Source: a virus. Taken from it: a stretch of DNA of 25,408 bases. How positions within the stretch are numbered: position 1 is the stretch's first letter; every line of letters begins with the position of its first letter. Positions 7,579 to 13,129 of the stretch are shown in pieces. The notes under the pieces are model-generated. The model had not been told where the DNA came from, made no database searches, and worked only from the letters and a program-made list of their open reading frames with translations. Position numbers and translations under genes: made by a program. The stretch covers positions 1 to 25,408 of IMG/VR virus record IMGVR_UViG_3300043548_000247; one strand, given 5' to 3'.

Positions 7579-8029
7579 GTTGCTTAAAGTATTTGTTAAA
7601 AAAGTATTTAGGTATATCTGAATGCTTTAGCTGAACCCTTTCCGCGTCGCCTCCGGTTGCCTTGATCCTGTCGGCCATTGGCGCAAGAGACTTGTTGCTG
7701 CTACCCCACGCTGCGGGGTTGTACACAATAGCCGCGTTGTCATACGTTCCGTTAAGAAACGATGGCCGCGTTGACGGGTCTATCAGTCCGATGAAGGCGT
7801 AGCGGCTGTCGTAGTTCTTCAGTACGTCTATCCCTCCGGCACTGAATCCTATCAGAGCCGTGGTCTCGTAGTCAATGGTAGGATCGATGACGGAAAGCGA
7901 TGTGCCGTAGGGCGCGATGAGTATCTCGTACCTTGACCACATCCAGTCCGGTATCTGTTTCTCCATCCACTCCGGTGTGGCGTAGTGCATACCACCCCAC
8001 ACGATTATGGTGCATAGTAACGGGCTCAT
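7571..8029 (-). CDS. Small alpha/beta-hydrolase-like protein (152 aa)
   Basis: I chose ATG 8029, which overlaps the preceding stop as ATGA; longer in-frame starts lie inside the upstream gene. The N-terminus reads as a strand leading to a WGG turn (CTIIVWGGMHY). A nucleophile elbow ALIGFSAGGIDVLKN (Ser63 in G-x-S-x-G-G) is followed by a strand with Asp84 (FIGLIDPSTRP) and a late His136 (VQLKHSDIPKYF), the Ser-Asp-His order of alpha/beta hydrolases. At 152 residues it is much shorter than typical enzymes, so it is a minimal version. The substrate is unknown. A hydrolase in a cluster of early phage genes may act on a host metabolite or ester; that is inference. Confidence 0.7.
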   Translation of the reverse strand: MSPLLCTIIVWGGMHYATPEWMEKQIPDWMWSRYEILIAPYGTSLSVIDPTIDYETTALIGFSAGGIDVLKNYDSRYAFIGLIDPSTRPSFLNGTYDNAAIVYNPAAWGSSNKSLAPMADRIKATGGDAERVQLKHSDIPKYFFNKYFKQHD

Positions 8030-8241
8030 AGCTTGATGTCGTTTTGCTCTAGTAATCTGAAAAACTCTTGGTATATCTCGTCGCAGGTCTCCCACTTTTC
8101 AGCCGGCATCTCTTCGTACTTTACTCTACCTCTGAGGTAGTTTCTGATGTCGTTGAGTGCGTAGGCCATCTCGCGGGCTTTGACTGCCATGTCGAAGTAT
8201 TCCTGATCCTCAGGAAGGTTGAATTCAAGTATTGCTTTCAT
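8026..8241 (-). CDS. Conserved small phage protein (71 aa)
   Basis: The sequence starts MKAILEFNLPEDQEYFDMAV, a start I associate with a widespread family of small phage proteins of unknown function. It is a beta strand followed by helices with many acidic residues (DIRNYLRGRVKYEEMPAEKW). No catalytic motif is visible. It overlaps the hydrolase start by four bases. A pair of direct repeats lies just upstream (8258-8290), which may be a regulatory site for this gene. Confidence 0.75.
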   Translation of the reverse strand: MKAILEFNLPEDQEYFDMAVKAREMAYALNDIRNYLRGRVKYEEMPAEKWETCDEIYQEFFRLLEQNDIKL

Positions 8242-8257
8242 TTAAGTTATTTTTTAC

Positions 8258-8290
8258 TGGTGTACTTATTTTGGAGGTGGTGTACTTATT
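8258..8290. repeat. Two direct repeats TGGTGTACTTATT, 20-bp period
   Basis: The 13-mer TGGTGTACTTATT occurs at 8258-8270 and 8278-8290, with starts 20 bases apart, i.e. about two helical turns. The second copy overlaps the stop of the gene at 8286-8504. The spacing would place two protein-binding sites on one DNA face, or the same 13-mer twice in the mRNA leader of the next gene. Confidence 0.6.
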
Positions 8291-8504
8291 CGTCACCTTC
8301 TATTATTTCGTCAATTGGTTTAATTTCTTGTACATACCATAAATTCTCTTGAGCCTCTTCCAAGGTATAAAACAGGTCTCTTGCATACCATCCGTCGTAG
8401 TAGTCAGCCCACCAACGCTTCCATAGAAATTTCTTCTCCACTTGATAAAAGTAGTAGACCCTTCCGTCTGGCATTGTTCGTTTAACTATGCGTACATTCT
8501 TCAT
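8286..8504 (-). CDS. Aromatic-rich hypothetical protein (72 aa)
   Basis: The ATG at 8504 overlaps the preceding TGA (ATGA) and is preceded by a perfect GGAGGTGA site located in the last codons of the upstream gene. The protein is rich in Tyr and Trp (VYYFYQVEKKFLWKRWWADY) and then acidic (EEAQENLWYVQEIKPIDE). A single compact beta domain is likely. No family is recognised. It is one of a row of overlapping mini-genes transcribed from the promoter near 9860-9890. Confidence 0.7.
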   Translation of the reverse strand: MKNVRIVKRTMPDGRVYYFYQVEKKFLWKRWWADYYDGWYARDLFYTLEEAQENLWYVQEIKPIDEIIEGDE

Positions 8505-8716
8505 TTGTCACCTCCGTATGTTTCGTTGTAGTAATCTTGTCCAGACTTACCATTATCTATATATCCATCACGATAGGCTTGCTCATAACAATGAACAATC
8601 TGCTCCTTCTCCATTGTTTTGGCTTTATCTATTTCAAATCTCAACTCAGATGAAAGTTCGATATTATACCATCCTATTTGCTCTATTAACCACTCTACTG
8701 CTGTTTGCTTTTTCAT
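8501..8716 (-). CDS. MKKQTAVEWL-family small phage protein, copy 1 (71 aa)
   Basis: The N-terminus MKKQTAVEWLIEQIG and the C-terminus YYNETYGGDK match the paralogue at 9642-9842. The middle is helical (FEIDKAKTMEKEQIVHCYEQ). Such small helical proteins recur in Bacteroidota phages; the function is unknown to me. The last codons GGA GGT GAC AAA TGA serve as the Shine-Dalgarno and stop/start overlap for the next gene. About 30 nt at the 5' end and more than 20 nt at the 3' end are identical with the second copy, showing recent duplication. Confidence 0.75.
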   Translation of the reverse strand: MKKQTAVEWLIEQIGWYNIELSSELRFEIDKAKTMEKEQIVHCYEQAYRDGYIDNGKSGQDYYNETYGGDK

Positions 8717-8722
8717 ATTATT

Positions 8723-8947
8723 TCAGTATTTGTTTTTTCTGAGCTGCTTTGTCAATGTCTCGTGCCTTCTTGCTCTGAGGATTGCCCGCGCATTCTTAAT
8801 GACCTTGTTGGTGTCTGGGTCAATCACCTTGAAGTCCATGCTGTGGACGAGTCCGCAGTCGCAACAGGCCATCTTGTATCCCTTCTCGATGGGCATCTGC
8901 CATTCGTTCTTGGGAACCTGATAAAAGTCTACTTTTTTGTTTTTCAT
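8723..8947 (-). CDS. Small hypothetical protein with a CxxC pair (74 aa)
   Basis: The ATG at 8947 (MKNKKVDFYQVPKNEWQ) lies just after the preceding TGA; a TTG three codons earlier is less likely. Residues MACCDCGLVHSMDF contain a C-C-x-C cluster and a nearby His that could help bind a metal, but no second CxxC pair is present. The C-terminus is strongly basic (ARAILRARRHETLTKQLRKNKY), suggesting nucleic acid contact. No family is assigned with confidence. Confidence 0.65.
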   Translation of the reverse strand: MKNKKVDFYQVPKNEWQMPIEKGYKMACCDCGLVHSMDFKVIDPDTNKVIKNARAILRARRHETLTKQLRKNKY

Positions 8948-8952
8948 TTGTG

Positions 8953-9141
8953 TCAAGTAAAATGTTTTTTTATCACCTTAATAACCTCTTCTAGGGCTTC
9001 TTGTGAATCGAACGTGTCAATGCCGTACTCGTTTTCGCCATCGTACACCCAGTCCCTATGCTCCCCGCACTCAATGGCGTCTCTTATTGCTTTTTGGAAT
9101 GAGTCACTTTCTATAACATCGGCTATTGTTTGCCTTTTCAT
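8953..9141 (-). CDS. Acidic small hypothetical protein (62 aa)
   Basis: The start ATG 9141 overlaps the preceding TGA (ATGA) and follows a GGAGGTGA motif inside the upstream gene. The sequence begins MKRQTIADVIESDSFQ, which resembles the MKKQTAVEWL-type N-terminus of its neighbours, and continues with an acidic central part (EYGIDTFDSQEALEEVIKVI). It is probably all-helical. No function is recognised. Confidence 0.7.
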   Translation of the reverse strand: MKRQTIADVIESDSFQKAIRDAIECGEHRDWVYDGENEYGIDTFDSQEALEEVIKVIKKHFT

Positions 9142-9278
9142 TTGTCACCTCCTTCAATAAATGTCATGTGATTACAATTAGGACATTCAAGTTCTGATGT
9201 TTCAATAGGTCTAACAGCAACCCACATGATTCTACATATATCACACTCTACTAATGAGTAATTAAATTCCTCAGTCAT
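9138..9278 (-). CDS. Zinc-ribbon mini-protein (46 aa)
   Basis: I chose ATG 9278 because GGAGGTGA lies 8 bases upstream and because the longer in-frame start would lie deep in the upstream gene. Two CxxC pairs are spaced as in zinc ribbons: VECDICRIM and LECPNCNHM. The last residues EGGDK encode the Shine-Dalgarno of the next gene. Small zinc ribbons in phages often bind nucleic acids or host proteins; the partner here is unknown. It overlaps the upstream gene by 8 bases. Confidence 0.75.
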   Translation of the reverse strand: MTEEFNYSLVECDICRIMWVAVRPIETSELECPNCNHMTFIEGGDK

Positions 9279-9645
9279 GTTCTTGCTCACCTCCTTTAAG
9301 TTGTTTTGAAAATATTTTTGCCACATCTTCCCACATCATTTTTGTAGCGTCCGAGACTGATGGATTCTCTAGTTTTGAATACATGTCAAGCCATTCTTCA
9401 ATCTTCTCTTTGGTCATTTCAACCTTTCCCCCCTTATGCCAGTGGCCGAGTATTGTGGCTTCTGGCTTGGGGCGGTAGTCTTCGATCAACCCCTCGCTGT
9501 TTTCGTAATAGATTTGCTTCCCACTTTGTTCGTATTCGTTTATCTCCCAAAAATGGTGGCTGTTTTCGTAGTAAATAATCCTGTCCCCGCTGTCTCTGAC
9601 AACAAAGGGAAAATCTTTGATGTTTAATCGCTGTGCTATTGTCAT
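9271..9645 (-). CDS. Hypothetical protein with a repeated YYENS motif (124 aa)
   Basis: The ATG at 9645 overlaps the preceding stop and follows GGAGGTGACAA in the upstream gene. The N-terminal half has an internal repeat: IIYYENSHHFWEINEYE and QIYYENSEGLIEDYRP, i.e. two beta units with the YYENS core. The C-terminal half is helical (KEKIEEWLDMYSKLENP, MWEDVAKIFSKQLK). The end KGGEQEHD contains GGA GGT GAG, used as the ribosome-binding site for the zinc ribbon gene. No family is recognised. Confidence 0.7.
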   Translation of the reverse strand: MTIAQRLNIKDFPFVVRDSGDRIIYYENSHHFWEINEYEQSGKQIYYENSEGLIEDYRPKPEATILGHWHKGGKVEMTKEKIEEWLDMYSKLENPSVSDATKMMWEDVAKIFSKQLKGGEQEHD

Positions 9646-9842
9646 TTGTCACCTCCGTATGTTTCGTTAAAGTAATCGTTAAATGCTTCGTGTTTGAAAC
9701 CAATCATTGGATGAATTAATCGACTTTCCAAAAAAGCATCTTCAATCTGCTCCTTCTCCATTGCTAATGCTTTGTCTCGCATTGTTCCGCCGTCTATTCT
9801 AAGTTGGTCTGTTAACCACTCTACTGCTGTTTGCTTTTTCAT
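9642..9842 (-). CDS. MKKQTAVEWL-family small phage protein, copy 2 (66 aa)
   Basis: This is the first gene after the promoter at 9860-9890. Its ends match the copy at 8501-8716: MKKQTAVEWL at the start and YFNETYGGDK at the end, while the middle differs (DGGTMRDKALAMEKEQIEDA). Identical DNA stretches at both ends (e.g. taaccactctactgctgttt and tttgtcacctccgtatgttt) show duplication and could allow recombination that deletes the genes between them. It is probably helical; function unknown. Confidence 0.75.
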   Translation of the reverse strand: MKKQTAVEWLTDQLRIDGGTMRDKALAMEKEQIEDAFLESRLIHPMIGFKHEAFNDYFNETYGGDK

Positions 9843-9859
9843 TTCGTTGTTGTTTTTTA

Positions 9860-9890
9860 CAAAGATAACTTATGTGTGTTGTTTATGCAA
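9860..9890 (-). promoter_or_regulatory. Bacteroidota-type promoter for the 9842-to-6755 operon
   Basis: On the minus strand TTG (9890-9888), a 20-base spacer and TATCTTTG (9867-9860) match the TTTG/TAnnTTTG promoter pattern of Bacteroidota. The ATG at 9842 is 17 bases past the -7 box, giving a leader of about 10 nt that is A/C-rich (AAAACAACAACGAA) and has no Shine-Dalgarno. Confidence 0.7.
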
Positions 9891-9898
9891 TTATTTCT

Positions 9899-9931
9899 TT
9901 TGACTTCCGTGTTGCGGTCGCCATACATTTG
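9899..9931 (+). promoter_or_regulatory. Promoter-like element for the plus-strand small RNA
   Basis: TTTG (9899-9902), a 21-base spacer and TACATTTG (9924-9931) fit the TTTG/TAnnTTTG pattern. Predicted transcription begins near 9937, only a few bases before the first hairpin of the candidate small RNA. It diverges from the minus-strand promoter at 9860-9890. Confidence 0.55.
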
Positions 9932-9937
9932 TTGCGT

Positions 9938-10039
9938 TCTCACATTACAGTGTCTGGCTGGCAGTGTAATGTGGGAGATAAGAATTAAAATTCTTATTAT
10001 GAATTGCCCTCGGTCCAGCCAGACGAGGGCTTTTTTTTT
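9938..10039 (+). ncRNA. Candidate small RNA with complementary hairpin loops (about 100 nt)
   Basis: Three hairpins lie in a row after the promoter. H1 pairs CACATTACA (9941-9949) with TGTAATGTG (9965-9973). H2 pairs ATAAGAAT (9978-9985) with ATTCTTAT (9990-9997) around TAAA. H3 pairs GCCCTCG (10006-10012) with CGAGGGC (10024-10030) and is followed by nine T. The H1 loop holds TCTGGCTGG (9953-9961) and the H3 loop holds CCAGCCAGA (10015-10023), exact reverse complements. This allows an intramolecular or intermolecular kissing interaction, or alternative folding that breaks the terminator. There is no plus-strand gene downstream, so a stand-alone regulatory RNA is likelier than an attenuator. 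No known family is recognised. Confidence 0.7.
10006..10039 (+). terminator. Strong rho-independent terminator ending the small RNA
   Basis: A perfect 7-bp GC-rich stem (GCCCTCG/CGAGGGC) with an 11-base loop is followed by nine consecutive T. It points rightwards, although no plus-strand protein gene lies directly upstream, which supports a short non-coding transcript. Confidence 0.85.
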
Positions 10040-10237
10040 ACCCCAACCCCACCACCCGAATCAGCCCTGTCGGTGCAAGAGGCAAACTTCATACGCGAGT
10101 ATGTTGGATCGGGTAGCTGCCCCTTTGTGGGGCGGGGTAGTTTGTTTTTCACGGGGGGAGGCTTTTTCTTTTCTTCTCTTTAGGTTTCTTCTTGACTTGT
10201 TTCTTTTCTCTTCTTTTCTTTTGAGTGAACCAAGGGT
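10040..10237. other. Gene-free spacer with small hairpins and a pyrimidine-rich tract
   Basis: No gene is supported here. It holds CATAC-GCGA-GTATG (10091-10104, a GNRA-type tetraloop), a GCCCC/GGGGC hairpin near 10119-10132, and a long C/T-dominated stretch (about 10164-10222) that is purine-rich on the minus strand. The minus-strand gene ending at 10238 reads into it; no clear U-tailed terminator was identified. Confidence 0.5.
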
Positions 10238-10672
10238 TTAACCTATCTCAAGTTGCTCATTCGGGTCTGGGATATAAATATCCAACGTCTCGGCAGCAAA
10301 CTGCTTGACGTGTTCCATGTACTCAATAAATTCCTCCGTTGCCAGGTCTGACGTTTTGCGTGGGATTCTCATGACTTCACCGGTGGTCGGGTCGGTCAGT
10401 TCAGAGTAAAGGAATCTTCCCTTGAGGAACTCATGCGCGAGGTCGCGGTCAACGTCATGGCCAAGCTCCCTGAGCCTTTCCACTATCATCGACACGACTA
10501 CGCCCCAATAGTATGCGTTCTGCACGTCGGAGCGTACACGTTTCTTCATCTTGACTTCGATGGTCACAGCCAAGTCCTTTTCACGGGACATGGCTCTGAC
10601 TTCCTCATCAAAGAGGGGGCGATTGTAGATTCGCAATGCCCCCTGTGGCGTGATTACTCCGTTGTGCTTCAT
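10238..10672 (-). CDS. NinB/Orf-like recombination mediator (144 aa)
   Basis: I chose ATG 10672, which overlaps the preceding TGA as ATGA. The core reads VTIEVKMKKRVRSDVQNAYYWGVVVSMI, matching the R-S-x-x-Q-N-x-x-Y/L-W signature of NinB-type proteins. It is followed by a HEFLKGRF helix and a C-terminal ATEEFIEYMEHVKQFAAETL segment ending IYIPDPNE, as in Bacteroidota phage members. NinB (lambda Orf) binds single-stranded DNA and assists strand exchange. Length is near the family norm. The nearby PD-(D/E)XK gene suggests a recombination module. Alternative: an unrelated small DNA-binding protein. Confidence 0.7.
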   Translation of the reverse strand: MKHNGVITPQGALRIYNRPLFDEEVRAMSREKDLAVTIEVKMKKRVRSDVQNAYYWGVVVSMIVERLRELGHDVDRDLAHEFLKGRFLYSELTDPTTGEVMRIPRKTSDLATEEFIEYMEHVKQFAAETLDIYIPDPNEQLEIG

Positions 10673-10905
10673 TCTACCCTCCACACGCGAACTCCGGTGA
10701 CATACGACCTCGAATGGAAGTTGTACTTGGGGTTCTTCTTTTTGAAGAAGCTGGCTGCCGAGCACACGTTGCGCAGCGCCTTCTTCGGGTTAGACTTGTC
10801 TGAGATAAAGAACGAGTCTCCTATGCTCATCTTTTTGAACGGGTAGATGTTCCTGTTGCCGCGTGTTTTAGGGATCGGCACACCCTTTTCGATTTTGATT
10901 TTCAT
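10669..10905 (-). CDS. Conserved small basic phage protein, KGVPIPKTRG type (78 aa)
   Basis: The sequence MKIKIEKGVPIPKTRG, then YPFKKMSIGDSFFI and a basic helix, followed by FHSRSYVTGVRVWRVE, fits a family of small phage proteins seen in many unrelated phages. The PFxKMxxGDSF segment is its hallmark. The function is not known; a basic DNA-associated domain is plausible. Start and stop overlap both neighbours by ATGA, indicating coupled translation. Confidence 0.8.
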   Translation of the reverse strand: MKIKIEKGVPIPKTRGNRNIYPFKKMSIGDSFFISDKSNPKKALRNVCSAASFFKKKNPKYNFHSRSYVTGVRVWRVE

Positions 10906-11120
10906 AGCGATTGTATTAGCTTTTCTCGTGAAATAAATGCCTTTCTCTCCGGCACGACCGACAGCTCGCCATCGTTGTCTCGTGTGTAGAGGTAGACCCT
11001 GTGTTCGTTGTCTTCAAGGGTGACGTCCATCTTGTACATCACCCCGAACTTAATCTTGTCATCTTGGATGAAAAAGATTGTGTCTCCAAAGGAGAACTTG
11101 GTTTCGATTTGTATCTTCAT
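10902..11120 (-). CDS. Hypothetical beta-rich protein (72 aa)
   Basis: The N-terminus MKIQIETKFSFGDTIFFIQD resembles that of the following gene (MKIKIEKG...IGDSFFISD) and may reflect an old duplication. The centre VYLYTRDNDGELSVVPERKA looks like a short beta barrel. Its TGA overlaps the ATG of the next gene. No family is recognised. Confidence 0.7.
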   Translation of the reverse strand: MKIQIETKFSFGDTIFFIQDDKIKFGVMYKMDVTLEDNEHRVYLYTRDNDGELSVVPERKAFISREKLIQSL

Positions 11121-11132
11121 GTGGTTTGATGA

Positions 11133-12128
11133 TTAGATTTCTTCTTCCTCTTCTGTTACGCCAAACTTCTTGGCCTGCTCTACGATCTGACTGAAGTTGT
11201 ATCCGGCTGCCTCGATCTCGGCGCGTACCTCTTCGTTCTTGGCAGTTATCTTCTCGCCCTTTGCGTAGCGTGCGATGACGCGGGTCCAACGTGCAACCTG
11301 TGACTTGACTGAGTCGGCGTAGTCGCGTGGCTCCTCGAAGTCGTACAGGAACTTGAGGTAGTTGCTGTACTCGATGCCGAAGTTTTTCTTGAACTTGCCG
11401 TCCTCCACCATGATGAGTTTCTCTAGTGGTGGGCGTGTGTTAGACGTGAAGTAGTGGGTGATGCCGGCGAGGTCGGCGAGGTACTCCTGCTCCAGCTCGG
11501 CTGTAGGCTCGTATTGGAAGCACATCATCCGGAGGTCATCCTTGCATATGTACACTAGTTCACCATTGAGGTTGAGCCCCTTCATGTAGTGGAATAGCTG
11601 CAAGCGGTGGTGCTTGATAGGCTTCTCAGTCTTCTCCATCATGTCCATTACAAAGGATGAGCAGGACTTAATCTCCAGCACCTTTGTCTCTAGCTCCTTG
11701 TCACCGAACTTCTCGTACAACCTCTCGGCGATGTACAGGGAGGATGCTTGGATAGACTCGGGCAGGTGAGACGATGTGATGTCTTGCTTGGCACGTTCGA
11801 TGTCGATGCGGCCACCGGCTAGAAAGTCGATACGTCCGGACACCTTGAGCATGTTGGGGTACTCGACCATGACACGTTCCTGTGTGTTGAAGATGATGCC
11901 GGCACGCTCTAGCACGTATCGCACTACCCACTCGACAAGGTTGCCTGCCTCGAACTTACGGAGGCTGCGCATGTTAGGCGGGTTAGTTGGCGTGACGGCC
12001 TTCATCTTCAGATACCGATCGACAAGGGGCTGTCCGATTTCTGATGCATAGCAATAATCGCGTGGCTCTAGCGCACGTTGTTGGGAATAAACGCATTCAT
12101 TCCATAGCTGTTGTAGGTTCCAATTCAT
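11133..12128 (-). CDS. PD-(D/E)XK nuclease, RecB/Cas4-like exonuclease (331 aa)
   Basis: Nuclease motifs appear in order: an N-terminal RKFEAGNLVEWVV helix (59-69), GRID (98-101), LEIKS (151-155, the E-x-K part) and HRLQLFHYMKG (174-184, Q-x3-Y). These are the PD-(D/E)XK residues that coordinate metal in RecB-like and Cas4-like exonucleases. The C-terminus is a helical region ending in a poly-Glu stretch (VTEEEEEI). A role in end resection for phage recombination or replication is inferred from the NinB-like and NinG genes in the same orientation. No iron-sulfur cysteine set like that of Cas4 is evident. The gene is preceded by a CTAAACAACATG leader. Confidence 0.8.
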   Translation of the reverse strand: MNWNLQQLWNECVYSQQRALEPRDYCYASEIGQPLVDRYLKMKAVTPTNPPNMRSLRKFEAGNLVEWVVRYVLERAGIIFNTQERVMVEYPNMLKVSGRIDFLAGGRIDIERAKQDITSSHLPESIQASSLYIAERLYEKFGDKELETKVLEIKSCSSFVMDMMEKTEKPIKHHRLQLFHYMKGLNLNGELVYICKDDLRMMCFQYEPTAELEQEYLADLAGITHYFTSNTRPPLEKLIMVEDGKFKKNFGIEYSNYLKFLYDFEEPRDYADSVKSQVARWTRVIARYAKGEKITAKNEEVRAEIEAAGYNFSQIVEQAKKFGVTEEEEEI

Positions 12129-12133
12129 GTTGT

Positions 12134-12340
12134 TTAGATTTCTGATTTGTGTCGTTGTATGTCGAAGAATGTCTGTCTGATTTCGGGCGGTATTTCCGAG
12201 AGTTTTTTGCCTCGGGACTTGTATTCCGGTGTGCCCCTGCCGATGTATTTAATCGTCCTACCGGTGTGGCTGATTGCATAAATGTCACGCGAGTTGGTGA
12301 CCATTTCGTAGCCATCTTTGAGTTTGAATAGTGTTGCCAT
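12134..12340 (-). CDS. Small hypothetical protein, first gene of the recombination operon (68 aa)
   Basis: The ATG at 12340 lies only about 9 bases from a strong -7 box, so the mRNA would be nearly leaderless. The sequence MATLFKLKDGYEMVTNSRDI then a basic part (GRGTPEYKSRGKKLSEIPPE) and a short helix suggests a small regulatory or DNA-related protein. No family is recognised. As the first gene after a palindromic operator it could be an autoregulator; that is speculative. Confidence 0.7.
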   Translation of the reverse strand: MATLFKLKDGYEMVTNSRDIYAISHTGRTIKYIGRGTPEYKSRGKKLSEIPPEIRQTFFDIQRHKSEI

Positions 12341-12348
12341 TGCTTTTA

Positions 12349-12376
12349 CAAATATAGTGCAACATGCTGATGTTGC
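12349..12376 (-). promoter_or_regulatory. Promoter with palindromic operator upstream of the 12340 gene
   Basis: The minus strand has TATATTTG (12356-12349), the -7 box. Directly upstream, GCAACAT (12359-12365), spacer GCTG and ATGTTGC (12370-12376) form a perfect 7-bp inverted repeat that occupies the usual -7/-33 spacer. No TTTG/TTG at the right -33 distance is visible, which suits a promoter that needs an activator or is blocked by a repressor at the palindrome. Confidence 0.65.
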
Positions 12377-12388
12377 TGTTGTTTATTA

Positions 12389-12709
12389 TTAATTAAGGCT
12401 AATTAGTTCCTCTTGGAACACCTCAGCCAGCACGTCAGCGAGGTCTTCCTCTTCTGACTTGGTGAGAAGTCTCCGGAACAAGCGAGCGTCTATCCACCAC
12501 ACGTCGTCGGTCTTCTCGTCGTTCATTCCACAGGCAGGACACTTAGTGAACGGCCTGTCAGATATATACCCAACGTCAACAAGGAGTATACACCCACACC
12601 CGTTGCGATTCAACTTGTGTGCGGTGTATATCTCTCCCTTCTTGACGACACCCTGTGAGTGGTCCCTTATGCAAACAATCTCGTCGCCTGCGCGGTAGTC
12701 GATGTTCAT
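12389..12709 (-). CDS. Zinc-binding SH3-like hypothetical protein (106 aa)
   Basis: I chose ATG 12709 (MNIDYRAGDEIVCIRD), which overlaps the stop of the upstream mini-ORF by ATGA. The first half looks like a small beta barrel: YRAGDEIVCIRDHSQGVVKK then GEIYTAHKLNRNGCGCILLV. Cysteines at C-G-C and KCPACG could bind zinc. The sequence then has DDVWWIDARLFRRLLTKSEEE, a helix typical of this kind of phage protein. I recall similar GDxVxCI...G.xYTV architecture in phages, with unknown function. Confidence 0.7.
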   Translation of the reverse strand: MNIDYRAGDEIVCIRDHSQGVVKKGEIYTAHKLNRNGCGCILLVDVGYISDRPFTKCPACGMNDEKTDDVWWIDARLFRRLLTKSEEEDLADVLAEVFQEELISLN

Positions 12710-12774
12710 TTGTCGATGTCCTTTAGGAGCCACGTCATGAGGGCGAATGCTATGTTGTCAATACATTGCTTCAT
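12706..12774 (-). CDS. Very short hydrophobic ORF (22 aa), possible leader peptide
   Basis: The ATG at 12774 starts 17 bases inside the 3' end of the upstream gene, and its TGA overlaps the next ATG (ATGA). The peptide (MKQCIDNIAFALMTWLLKDI then DK) is hydrophobic in the middle. Start/stop overlap suggests it is translated and couples the next gene. It may be only a coupling leader. Confidence 0.45.
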   Translation of the reverse strand: MKQCIDNIAFALMTWLLKDIDK

Positions 12775-13129
12775 GGCTGACTAGTTTATTGATTCGTTCC
12801 TGTACCGAGTTGAACACCTCTAAGAACTCGTCCTTTGCTATCAGTTCGTAGCCGGTGTAGTTCTGTTTGATGCGGTATATCTCTGACTCAATCTCTTCCA
12901 CCTCTGTACCGATCGGTTCGATGTCGATTGTCTCGATGCCGAACCAGTTCCATATCTTGATGTCGTGACCGGAGGTCGTGAACATCCCGTACACGGGGCG
13001 GTTGGATAGCCTGTGGTCTGAGATAAACTTGTAGTAGATGCACGATTGAATGCGAGGTGTGTGGTCTTCAGTGTAGTGCCCGTCGTCGTCGGGGTTGGAT
13101 AGCTTCCATGCGTCGTTGTTGATGCTCAT
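12758..13129 (-). CDS. Acidic hypothetical protein (123 aa)
   Basis: The ATG overlaps the preceding TGA (ATGA). The sequence has a His/Tyr-rich start (HYTEDHTPRIQSCIYYKFI), a central FTTSGHDIKIWNWFGIETI segment, and a C-terminal amphipathic helix (AKDEFLEVFNSVQERINKLV). No catalytic motif, signal peptide or membrane segment is seen. No family is recognised. It belongs to the long minus-strand operon that runs from about 17.6 kb to 12.4 kb. Confidence 0.7.
   Translation of the reverse strand: MSINNDAWKLSNPDDDGHYTEDHTPRIQSCIYYKFISDHRLSNRPVYGMFTTSGHDIKIWNWFGIETIDIEPIGTEVEEIESEIYRIKQNYTGYELIAKDEFLEVFNSVQERINKLVSHEAMY

Noticed and set aside
9831-10241. 136-codon plus-strand open frame across the small RNA and spacer
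   Set aside because: The translation is a hydrophobic, Cys/Phe-rich product of the pyrimidine tract, and it crosses the strong terminator at 10006-10039.
12359-12376. The GCAACAT/ATGTTGC palindrome as a terminator
   Set aside because: It has only 7 AT-containing pairs and no T-run on either side, and it sits in promoter position, so an operator is the better explanation.
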